The translations under genes were made by a program, and so were the position numbers. Shown here one piece after another: positions 41,677 through 48,188 of a stretch of DNA of 64,000 bases. The notes under the pieces are model-generated. The model searched no databases. It worked only from the letters and a program-made list of their open reading frames with translations, and was not told where the DNA came from. Where the stretch lies: NCBI RefSeq assembly GCF_004362525.1, contig NZ_SNXS01000005.1:124001-188000 (forward strand), read 5' to 3'. Position 1 is the stretch's first letter. Each line of letters opens with the position of its first letter. This DNA is from Roseateles toxinivorans. GTDB taxonomy: Bacteria; Pseudomonadota; Gammaproteobacteria; Burkholderiales; Burkholderiaceae_C.

Positions 41677-42183
41677 ATGGCCGCCTCAGACACCGCCCGC
41701 ATCTTTCTCGCACTCTGGCCCGATGCCGAGGTCGCCACAGCGATCACGGCCTGGTCGGAAGCACTGCCCTGGTCGACATCCGCCCGACGCACAGCAGCCT
41801 GCAATCTCCATCTGACGCTTCACTTCATTGGGCCTGTGCCACGGGTCGCGTTGAACCCGCTGCGCGACCGTCTGGCGGTTAGCGCCAGACGCATCGAAAT
41901 GACACTGTCGAAGGCCGCCGTCTGGCGCGACGATATTGCCGTGCTGATACCCGCCACGGCGCCGGCGGAACTGACAGCGCTGCACGAGGCCCTGGGCCGG
42001 CAACTCCGCCTGGCCGGACACGAGCTGGACGAGCGGCCCTACCGCCCTCATGTCACGCTGGCGCGCAAGTCCGGGCCCATGCAGATCCCCGATCCAATGC
42101 CGGCCATCGCCTGGCAGGGTCGGGGCTATGTGCTGGCCGAGTCCGATCGGGGCTACGAGAAGCTGTTCCTTTACCAGGACTGA
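41677..42183 (+). CDS. thpR: RNA 2',3'-cyclic phosphodiesterase (LigT/ThpR)
   Basis: A 168-residue 2H phosphoesterase. The two catalytic HxTx motifs are HLTLHF at about residues 45-50 and HVTLAR at about residues 126-131. It opens 2',3'-cyclic phosphates on RNA ends. RIFLALWPDAEVATAI is the family N-terminus. The 276 nt before it (41401-41676) contain no gene that I can support. Confidence 0.9.
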   Translation: MAASDTARIFLALWPDAEVATAITAWSEALPWSTSARRTAACNLHLTLHFIGPVPRVALNPLRDRLAVSARRIEMTLSKAAVWRDDIAVLIPATAPAELTALHEALGRQLRLAGHELDERPYRPHVTLARKSGPMQIPDPMPAIAWQGRGYVLAESDRGYEKLFLYQD

Positions 42184-42311
42184 GAGCTATGCGTCGGCGG
42201 CAGGTGCGCGGGTTGGCGGCGCTGCTCCCCCTTTCGGGTGCCCCCATCGGGAGGATGGCCGGCTCGCCCGGTCTTGATGAAGATGACGACATGGCAAGCA
42301 GTGAGGCGCGC

Positions 42312-42506
42312 ATGACCACCACCGAGCAAACCACCCGGCCCAACATCCTGACCCGTCTCGCCCAGGGCTCAGGCCTCTGGCTCGTGCCGGCCAGCGACGA
42401 TGCAGCACCCTGCACCGATGGCCTGGAAGTCAGCCTGATTCCCTGGCAGGAATGGGACGATGCCTGCAGGGCCTGCCAACAGGGGTCGCAAGTGTCAACG
42501 AACTAG
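42312..42506 (+). CDS. Hypothetical small protein (64 aa)
   Basis: ATG 42312 with GAGG six bases upstream begins a 64-codon frame: an N-terminal TTTEQTTRPNIL, then LTRLAQGSGLWLVPASDD and a Trp/Cys-containing end (IPWQEWDDACRACQQG). No family is recognised. It lies just outside the integrated element, next to the displaced tRNA terminator. Coding status is uncertain. Confidence 0.35.
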   Translation: MTTTEQTTRPNILTRLAQGSGLWLVPASDDAAPCTDGLEVSLIPWQEWDDACRACQQGSQVSTN

Positions 42507-42520
42507 GTTGCCGAGCAGCC

Positions 42521-42545
42521 AAAAAAAACGGGCCGCTAGGGCCCG
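42521..42545 (-). terminator. Terminator probably displaced from tRNA-Ser by element integration
   Basis: On the minus strand CGGGCC-CTAGC-GGCCCG is followed by eight T residues. It lies 16 bp beyond a CTCCTCCA sequence identical to the 3' end of tRNA-Ser(CGA), the usual arrangement downstream of a tRNA gene. Confidence 0.82.
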
Positions 42546-42560
42546 CTTCTACTTGTTTTT

Positions 42561-42582
42561 TGGAGGAGGGGGTGAATCGAAA
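42561..42582. other. Left attachment site (attL) remnant of tRNA-Ser 3' end
   Basis: TGGAGGAGGGGGTGAATCGA resembles the plus-strand copy of the tRNA-Ser(CGA) 3' end at 57987-58008: the first eight bases are identical, then a one-base gap and partial agreement through TCGAA. Immediately outside it lies the displaced terminator. Confidence 0.7.
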
Positions 42583-42634
42583 ATCTGGCTGCAGGCCGCA
42601 TGAATGCTGCCTGTGCGTCTATGACGACTGATTT

Positions 42635-42658
42635 TGTTCCCCGATTTGTTCCCCGGTT
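42635..42658. other. GTTCCCC direct repeat near the left end (probable integrase arm site)
   Basis: Two GTTCCCCG units 12 bp apart. The 24-bp block matches 57852-57875 at 21 of 24 positions, in the same orientation. Both blocks are just inside the element's ends, as expected for arm-type integrase sites. Confidence 0.65.
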
Positions 42659-42887
42659 CTGATTGTGCTGCTGCACCAGTGGCTCAGCTTCGAAGGGCTC
42701 ATAAACCTATGACGATGCCGCAGCATCATTTCCACATAGGACAAACCCTAATCAAACTCTCTCTTGAGCGCTGTTCCAGTCAGTCGATGGGGCTATCGCG
42801 CTTGAATAGCTCAATTCCGGCCGCGCCAATGCTGGCTTTCTGGTCGATAGCCCGGCCGTCCGCCGGCTTGTCCGCCACCCTGCTCAA

Positions 42888-43409
42888 TCAGACCGACTGC
42901 TGGTCCGCACGGCTGCTTCGCCACTGCACCAGCTGTTCAAACGATTGGTCGTGTTCGCGAATCAGTTGATCTCTGAGCCCCTGGGCCTCAAACAGAAGTG
43001 CCTGCATGTCCATGCGTCGAACGACAACCTCCTCGACCGGGCCTGAAAGCATGGCCAGGGATCCAGAGAGGAACGGCTTGGCGCGCTCGGAAAGCTCCTT
43101 GACCCTGCCAAGCCTTAGTTCCACGTCTTCGGTCAGTCTTCGCTCAATGCTACCGCCCTTGCCGCCTGCGGCAATTGCGTTCGAGCGGATCATCGCGACC
43201 AAGTGGATTGCGACGCGTGGCACTTGGTCTGCCAGGATCACGACTTGAGAGGCGGTTGATACGAGCTGGGTAAGCTCATTGAGCTTGTGCTGCTTCTCCA
43301 GCGCAGCGCCTGCATCAGCGGCGTACTTGGCCGACTGCTTCGCCGCGGCTGCAGACACGACTGCGGCGACCAGCGCGAGGCTGCTCAAAACCGCAGTCAA
43401 CAAGTTCAT
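42888..43409 (-). CDS. Hypothetical protein with N-terminal membrane segment
   Basis: About 173 residues from ATG 43409; GTG 43424 is possible. It has an N-terminal transmembrane segment (LLTAVLSSLALVAAVVSAAAA) followed by a largely helical cytoplasmic region with Arg/Glu-rich stretches (SIERRLTEDVELRLGRVKELSER). No recognised domain. It is at the left end of the element, a common place for accessory cargo, beside the toxin-antitoxin pair. Confidence 0.6.
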   Translation of the reverse strand: MNLLTAVLSSLALVAAVVSAAAAKQSAKYAADAGAALEKQHKLNELTQLVSTASQVVILADQVPRVAIHLVAMIRSNAIAAGGKGGSIERRLTEDVELRLGRVKELSERAKPFLSGSLAMLSGPVEEVVVRRMDMQALLFEAQGLRDQLIREHDQSFEQLVQWRSSRADQQSV

Positions 43410-43720
43410 GGCATGGTCGCTCACGTCGCAGGCCTATCGTATGGTCGAGTCGCAGCGAGTTTGTCACGTTCGGCCGGCCTTGGCGGCAAGCTGCTGATAG
43501 CTGCTGGACTTGTCTTTGCTCAGCCCCATGTTGGCCCGGGTCGGAGCATGGCTGGTCGTCTCGTTCGACTTGCCATCCCACCGGGCATAGGCCCCGCGCT
43601 CACCTAGTTCCGCTGGAGTGGTCGAGCTATCGCTCAGCAACTTTCTGCACCCACGCCCGGCACGATGGGCCAGTTGCAGTGCATAGTGAGTCTGGCCTGG
43701 CCCGACGCGGTGGACTGGAG

Positions 43721-44182
43721 CTAGGTCGGATTCTCCAGGCCAGGAAGCCATTTTGAGAGCGCGGCAGGCTCAATAACGACAGAGGCTTTCATCGCGGCAG
43801 CGATCTCATTGCGGACCGTATCGGAGATAGAACCGAGGGTCCAATGCGGCTGGGCGACCAATTGCCGGACCACTTCTGTAGTGGTATAGGTTCGCAGTCT
43901 TGAGCAGTCAATATGCGAGTCATGATCCATAAACGGATGAGACTCGGCCGCGATTTGAACTTGGCACTTCAGCAACTTCGGCCGGGCTTGAATGAACGGG
44001 CCAATCTCGCTGTTTATCACGAGCGTAACTGTGTCACTGTCCGCGCCCACAACGACAAATCGTTTCTCGTGCACATCGCCGTCGTCCATCTGGACGCGCA
44101 ACTTGATGACCGCACCTGGCACAAGCTGCCTTCGCGCGCTGTCTTCCCTCAGCCCCTGAGGGAATGCTGACGAGAGAGACAC
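43721..44182 (-). CDS. Putative toxin partner of the Panacea-domain antitoxin
   Basis: A 153-residue protein with a GTG start 6 nt after the antitoxin stop. The N-terminal half looks like a small beta-barrel (VIKLRVQMDDGDVHEKRFVVVGAD, VTLVINSEI). A conserved-looking HPFMDHDSHIDCS and a C-terminal helical part follow (TTEVVRQLVAQP, ISDTVRNEIAAAMKAS). The barrel with a phage-typical DHDSxIDC segment vaguely recalls PemK/MazF-like proteins, but no catalytic set is certain. The toxin role is inferred from the gene order with a PanA-type antitoxin. Confidence 0.55.
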   Translation of the reverse strand: MSLSSAFPQGLREDSARRQLVPGAVIKLRVQMDDGDVHEKRFVVVGADSDTVTLVINSEIGPFIQARPKLLKCQVQIAAESHPFMDHDSHIDCSRLRTYTTTEVVRQLVAQPHWTLGSISDTVRNEIAAAMKASVVIEPAALSKWLPGLENPT

Positions 44183-44188
44183 GCCAGC

Positions 44189-44737
44189 TCAGGCCGCCAA
44201 ATGTGCCAAGACCTCGTCCGCGTTCGACAACGCTTGGCTAATGAGGGGTACCGACATTGTCGCGTCGCCGGTCTCAGCCCAGCGCGCACGCGCCGTATCC
44301 CAGGCTGAATCGTGGCTCTCTTTCACTCGCTTGGTGAAATCCCAACCCCGGCACTTCTCAATTGCGTCATCCAAAGCATCAACCTTGCTTTGTGAAAGGA
44401 ATTCCATATTCGGCTCACGCTTCGCACGGACTTTTGGATAGTCGCTACCGTCCAATGCATCGGTGGCCAATTCAACGAATCGCGGCGGCACATTTTTCGC
44501 CCTCTTGCCAGCGACCTTGAGCAGATCGTAGGTGCCCGAGGCGACGGGGCCAAACTCCATTGCGTAATAGCGGTCACCGCTTGCCAGCCCGCCGTACATG
44601 GACAGGTGTTCTTTGTCTGCAAAATAGCGAATCTTCAGCAGTTCATGGACAGTCGCGGGCCTGCCCACGCGATGCAACACGTAAAGCAACGCTTCTACTG
44701 CTGCCTCGGGCGAAAATCCCTTTTCACGAAGTGCCAT
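44189..44737 (-). CDS. Panacea-domain (DUF4065/SocA-like) antitoxin
   Basis: A 182-residue protein with the Panacea-domain pattern EAAVEALLYVLHRVGRPATVHELLKIRYFADKEHLSMYGGLASGDRYYAMEFGPVASGTYDLL over about residues 10-75. These proteins (PanA, SocA) neutralise unrelated toxins encoded next to them. ATG 44737 has GGAG eight bases upstream; a longer frame from 44776 is less likely. It is followed at 6 nt by the putative toxin gene. An inverted repeat with TTATCCAC arms lies 58 bp upstream. Confidence 0.82.
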   Translation of the reverse strand: MALREKGFSPEAAVEALLYVLHRVGRPATVHELLKIRYFADKEHLSMYGGLASGDRYYAMEFGPVASGTYDLLKVAGKRAKNVPPRFVELATDALDGSDYPKVRAKREPNMEFLSQSKVDALDDAIEKCRGWDFTKRVKESHDSAWDTARARWAETGDATMSVPLISQALSNADEVLAHLAA

Positions 44738-44782
44738 CCCTGTTTCTCCACTCTGGCAGCGGCTGAGCTGCCTCACCCCCTA

Positions 44783-44817
44783 TTATCCACAGACTTATCC
44801 ACATTAGAAGTGGATAA
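44783..44817. promoter_or_regulatory. Three TTATCCAC boxes including a perfect inverted pair upstream of panA-type gene
   Basis: TTATCCACA occurs at 44783-44791 and 44795-44803, and its inverse GTGGATAA at 44810-44817. The last two form TTATCCAC-N7-GTGGATAA. TTATCCACA equals the classical DnaA box, so the site may bind DnaA; alternatively it is the autoregulatory operator of the toxin-antitoxin operon. The 680 bp from here to 45496 hold no gene that I can support. Confidence 0.6.
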
Positions 44818-45347
44818 CTTGCGCGGTGTAGAAGAACAATAGAGAGGTGCGCCAAGCTTGATTGACCAGATCGGCAGTAACGGCTGGTGTCGCATTCGAA
44901 ACCTGCCCGCTTTCAGGCTCAAATCCGTGTGGTTCCCCGACTGGACAAACACTCCCCTGTTTGAATTCGATACAGCTGCCGACCGAAATCAAAGAGACCG
45001 GCAGCGATGTAGGCCCGGGGTGGCGAGACAAAGACAGATCCCCGCGCTTGAAGGTGCCGTGCGGGTGGCGAGATAGTGCACTCTGATTGCGGGTAGCTGG
45101 GCACAGTAGCAGGAGGGGCGCTGACGACGAAACGGTGCAGGGCGATCACGCCAGGCGCCACGATGGGAGCCTGTGTGGCCAGCGTACCCGTGTGCACCCG
45201 GGCGGCCCGAGGCCCTGCCATATCAATTGTGCGTATGCCTTAATTGGCGGCCATCACCCAAAAAGGGGATCCTGCGGCCTCGACCGGCGCTGGTCGACGC
45301 GCGATCATCTCCCTGGCTGGCTTCGCCGCGGTAGTCAGGCGAAAAAA

Positions 45348-45373
45348 TGCCAGCCCTGGGAGAGGGCTGGCAT
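45348..45373. repeat. Perfect 11-bp hairpin
   Basis: ATGCCAGCCCT and AGGGCTGGCAT flank a 5-nt GGGAG loop. There is no T-tract, so it is not an obvious terminator. It precedes the phage-type zinc-binding gene by ~125 bp. Confidence 0.6.
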
Positions 45374-45496
45374 GGAAGTCCGGCGCAAAGGGAGGGAGAT
45401 GCGCATTTCGCGCGCGCCGGCGGCGACAGTGTGTCATCGGCAGCAGGCGGCGACCATCCCCTAGCTTCTGCGTTCCAGTCACCTCAAGTCAACTCG

Positions 45497-45829
45497 ATGG
45501 GCGCGCCGATAGGCGAATGGCGTGCGATTTGTCCGCTATGCAGCGGCGAGGCGAACACGCCCTACAGCCGCGGGTTTGCCATTCCAATTGGTCTGGCGCG
45601 CCACTTGTCCGGATCCCACGGCAGCCGACGTTGCAGTGTGTTCAATGCAGCTTTCGAACTCGCCATGGACAGAGTGCGGAGGCACGAAGACCCAACCGAG
45701 CCGCGGATGGGTATGACCGGCCCCTTCTTCACCGTGCGCACCAAGCCTTGGAACGAGACTCTGCCAGTATCGGAGCCCTCACCGGCGGCAAAGGTAATCG
45801 AGCTTCGCCCAGGTAAACCGTCGGAATGA
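45497..45829 (+). CDS. Small putative zinc-binding phage-type protein
   Basis: About 110 residues from ATG 45497, with no strong Shine-Dalgarno, so the start is tentative. A C-x2-C pair (AICPLCSGEA) followed by HLSGSHGSRRC gives a plausible C2HC/C2H2 zinc site. The motif RGFAIPIGLARHLSGSHGSRRCSVFNAAFELA looks like a conserved small phage protein, but I cannot name a family. The C-terminus is flexible (SEPSPAAKVIELRPG). Confidence 0.5.
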   Translation: MGAPIGEWRAICPLCSGEANTPYSRGFAIPIGLARHLSGSHGSRRCSVFNAAFELAMDRVRRHEDPTEPRMGMTGPFFTVRTKPWNETLPVSEPSPAAKVIELRPGKPSE

Positions 45830-45897
45830 GACTGCCCAGGGCCGACTCAGAGCAATTCATCCACAAGTCAATGCCAACCTCTCGCAAGGGGATGACC

Positions 45898-46107
45898 ATG
45901 CTCCATTGGATTCGGCTTTCCAAGTACTGCGCTGACTCCGGAGATACGCCGGACGCGGTGGAGAAGCGCCTGCGCACCGGCAAGTGGCTCAGGGATGTCC
46001 ACGCACGGAAGCCGGATGGCAGCAAGGAGCTTTGGGTGAATCTGGACGCGGTGAACGATTGGGCTGCGGGGAAGCTACCTGTTCACAAGCACGGACAGCT
46101 GGAGTGA
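45898..46107 (+). CDS. Excisionase-like small DNA-binding protein
   Basis: A 69-residue protein starting at ATG 45898 with AAGGGG six bases upstream. WIRLSKYCADSGDTPDAVEKRLRTGKWLRDVHARK, then ELWVNLDAVNDWAAG, matches the winged-helix excisionase pattern seen in Burkholderiales prophages. It would direct excision with the integrase. It lies ~10 kb from int and on the opposite strand. Confidence 0.72.
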   Translation: MLHWIRLSKYCADSGDTPDAVEKRLRTGKWLRDVHARKPDGSKELWVNLDAVNDWAAGKLPVHKHGQLE

Positions 46108-46220
46108 TCTCAGGCTCACATCGCGTGAAGGCCTTGCATGGGACGCCGAGGGCAGCGTACACTGACCTCGTCGCTGCACATCAGCGATGCGGGCTTGGCG
46201 GCCCGGTCTATAGGCGCAGC

Positions 46221-46252
46221 AGCCGCGCCGTTCTCGATGGTCGCGGCTTTTT
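46221..46252 (+). terminator. Hairpin with T-tract
   Basis: AGCCGCG and CGCGGCT pair around a 14-nt loop, followed by TTTTT, inside the 307-bp gap between the excisionase-like gene and the next plus-strand gene. Nothing else in the gap is recognisable. Confidence 0.65.
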
Positions 46253-46414
46253 CACGTCCGTGAAGCTGCGTGGCATGGCCAGCTCAGCGGCGGGCCGTGT
46301 AGGGAGGGGGCAACCCCTGCCGGTCCTATAGCCGGTCCGCCAACCCTGCACGGTCTGCCACCCCTTCTTGGCGGGAGGGGCGGCAGGTTAGTGATTCGCC
46401 CTATAGGAGCCATC

Positions 46415-46747
46415 ATGGCAACCAGACAAAAAGCCCGCAGGAGCACGCGCGTCATTCCCTTCCCGGCCCGCAGATCCGGTGCTCTCGATCGTCACCGCAG
46501 CGATCAGGTCCGGCAGTGGCTCATCGACAAGGCCATGGCCGATGAGCCACCGATCTCAGCGCTGACCATCGTCTTGCAAGCTGAAAACGTCGACATCGCC
46601 GGCATAGGCCTTGAGCCCGAGTTGTGCAGCATCTTCATCGACGAACTCACCAGCGCCATCAAGATGCTCGAGGACCGTGTCCGGCAAGCCGCCGCCCTGC
46701 CCTCCAACGTAGTCCGGTTCCAGCATGGGAGGCGGCACCATGGCTGA
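46415..46747 (+). CDS. Hypothetical phage-type protein (110 aa)
   Basis: ATG 46415 has AGGAG five bases upstream. The protein has a basic N-terminus (TRQKARRSTRVIPFPARRSG) and an acidic, helical remainder (ALTIVLQAENVDIAGIG, IFIDELTSAIKMLEDRVRQA). No family is recognised. It overlaps the next gene by 8 bp, indicating a short plus-strand operon. Confidence 0.6.
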   Translation: MATRQKARRSTRVIPFPARRSGALDRHRSDQVRQWLIDKAMADEPPISALTIVLQAENVDIAGIGLEPELCSIFIDELTSAIKMLEDRVRQAAALPSNVVRFQHGRRHHG

Positions 46748-47294
46748 GCTGATGACCATTTCCGGCCGGGTAACGATTACCAGCCGCGAGATTGCCACGC
46801 TGGTCGAGCTGCGTCACGACAACGTGAAGCGCACCATCGAATCTCTTGCCGCCAAGGGCGCAATCACACTTCCTCAATCTGAGGAAGTCTCAAACGACGG
46901 CCCAGGTCCCAAGACGATCGCGGTCTATCTGGTGGGCAAGCGTGACAGCTATGTCATCGTGGCCCAGCTCTCGCCCGAGTTCACCGCCCGCCTGGTCGAT
47001 CGCTGGCAGGAACTGGAGGCCCAGGCCGCCGGCCCGGCGCTACCGAACTTCTCCGACCCTGTGGCCGCCGCACGAGCCTGGGCCGACCAGGTGGAGGCGA
47101 ACAGAGCGATCGAGCTGGCCGCGCGGCATCCTCGGCCCTCGGTGAGTAGTGCGAACAGGACCACCACGATACCCGCCGCTTGGCAGATCTCGAACCACAT
47201 GCGCCAATCCGCGCGCATGCGCTTGAGCTGCGCCCCCACACGAAACAAGCACAAAGCCGCCCAGAACAGCGCTGCGGCCTGCCACCAGAAATGA
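46740..47294 (+). CDS. Rha-like phage regulatory protein, C-terminus possibly replaced
   Basis: A 184-residue protein. Residues ~5-130 match the Rha/pRha pattern: ITSREIATLVELRHDNVKRTIESLAAKGAI, YLVGKRDSYVIVAQLSPEFTARLVDRWQELE and DPVAAARAWADQVEANRAIELAA. After about residue 132 the sequence turns into unstructured SSANRTTTIPAAWQISN-like text with no Rha or KilA-C character. The opposite strand there encodes a hydrophobic frame. The tail is therefore probably the product of a recombination or frameshift. Confidence 0.7.
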   Translation: MAELMTISGRVTITSREIATLVELRHDNVKRTIESLAAKGAITLPQSEEVSNDGPGPKTIAVYLVGKRDSYVIVAQLSPEFTARLVDRWQELEAQAAGPALPNFSDPVAAARAWADQVEANRAIELAARHPRPSVSSANRTTTIPAAWQISNHMRQSARMRLSCAPTRNKHKAAQNSAAACHQK

Positions 47295-47312
47295 GACACG
47301 GAAGGCCCTCCC

Positions 47313-47591
47313 ATGAGTGATCCGATGCTATCCCGATCAGGGAGGACAGACCCGGGCGGCAAGTTGACCGAGCGGTTGGACGTGCCGCTGAGCGAAGAAA
47401 CCGCCGAGGCCGTGATCGCGCTGGCGGCCATGGCAGGCATGTCGAAGTCGGAGTACGCGCGAAGCATCATTGAGCGCGCCGTCTATGGCGATCTGGCGAT
47501 GCTGCGCAGGCTGGCGCGGCCGCTGCAGCCGAGCCAAGACCGCGCCTCGGCGATCAGCCCAGGCAGAAGCTCAGATCAGTCGAGTTTCTGA
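47313..47591 (+). CDS. Ribbon-helix-helix-like small DNA-binding protein
   Basis: A 92-residue protein. TERLDVPLSEETAEAVIALAAMAGMSKSEYARSIIERAVYG (about residues 20-60) fits a ribbon-helix-helix fold: a beta strand, then two helices with the G-MSKSEYAR turn. Its tail is short and flexible. It converges with the terminase small-subunit gene and probably acts as a local regulator. Confidence 0.65.
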   Translation: MSDPMLSRSGRTDPGGKLTERLDVPLSEETAEAVIALAAMAGMSKSEYARSIIERAVYGDLAMLRRLARPLQPSQDRASAISPGRSSDQSSF

Positions 47592-47605
47592 CCTGCAGCG
47601 GCGGT

Positions 47606-48124
47606 CTAGCTCACCGGCGAAACCACCTTGCCCGACAGCGAATTGAGCAAGTCGCCCAGCGCGTCGGTCTTCTGCTTGTTGTCTTTCTCGTACAGGCCCA
47701 AGTGCTTCATGGCCTTTTCGATCGCGGCGTTCTTGTCCCAAAACTGGTACTCGATGCGGCCGTATTCGTCGATCTTGAAGGTCTTCACCGCAGCGCGCGT
47801 GCCGGCGGCAAGTTCGTGCGGCAGTTTCACCTTGCCATCGAGGGTCATGATGTCCGCGATGTCGCTGTGCACGAGTGCGCGCAACTCGTTCAACACGCCG
47901 GCCGCCTTCATCGTTGACCGCTCCGCCGCAGCCTCCTGCAACTCCCTCACCCTTAGCGCAACCTTAGCGTTTGCCAGCAGCTTCGACGCGTTGACATGCA
48001 CTGCCGCTGGCTGCCAGCTCTGGGAGCGCGGATAGATCTTCCGGAACGCTGCGGCCAGGCTACTACCCTCGACAACGAGTCGGGCAAAGGCCTCGGCCTT
48101 CGGGGTCAATGTGGTTCCATTCAT
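47606..48124 (-). CDS. Terminase small subunit (Terminase_2 family)
   Basis: A 172-residue protein with LTPKAEAFARLVVEGSSLAAAFRKIYP (DNA-binding helix-turn-helix) and LRALVHSDIADIMTLDGKVKLPHELAAGTRAAVKTFKIDEYGRIEYQFWDKNAAIEKAMKHLGLYEKD, the family's oligomerisation region. Small terminases select the DNA to be packaged. No large terminase accompanies it, and it lies downstream of the virion-protein genes rather than upstream, opposite to normal phage order. Confidence 0.85.
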   Translation of the reverse strand: MNGTTLTPKAEAFARLVVEGSSLAAAFRKIYPRSQSWQPAAVHVNASKLLANAKVALRVRELQEAAAERSTMKAAGVLNELRALVHSDIADIMTLDGKVKLPHELAAGTRAAVKTFKIDEYGRIEYQFWDKNAAIEKAMKHLGLYEKDNKQKTDALGDLLNSLSGKVVSPVS

Positions 48125-48188
48125 TTTTCAACGTCCGTTTCGGTTGGCGTCATGGCCAGTTCAAGTCCTTGCACAGAGCTGGATCTGG

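Noticed and set aside
41478-41804. Minus-strand open frame overlapping the start of thpR
   Set aside because: It is antisense to thpR, which is certain from its HxTx motifs; the rest shows no protein-like features.
43464-43751. Minus-strand 95-codon open frame between the toxin and membrane-protein genes
   Set aside because: It overlaps the toxin gene, has no family character and no clear ribosome-binding site.
44919-45464. Several ~100-codon open frames on both strands in the 44.8-45.5 kb gap
   Set aside because: Overlapping frames on both strands with Arg/Ala/Pro-rich composition and no conserved motif or good initiation signal.
46949-47470. Full 173-codon minus-strand frame as a gene
   Set aside because: Its outer parts are clearly antisense to the Rha-like and RHH-like genes; only the middle hydrophobic part is of interest and is reported as a finding.
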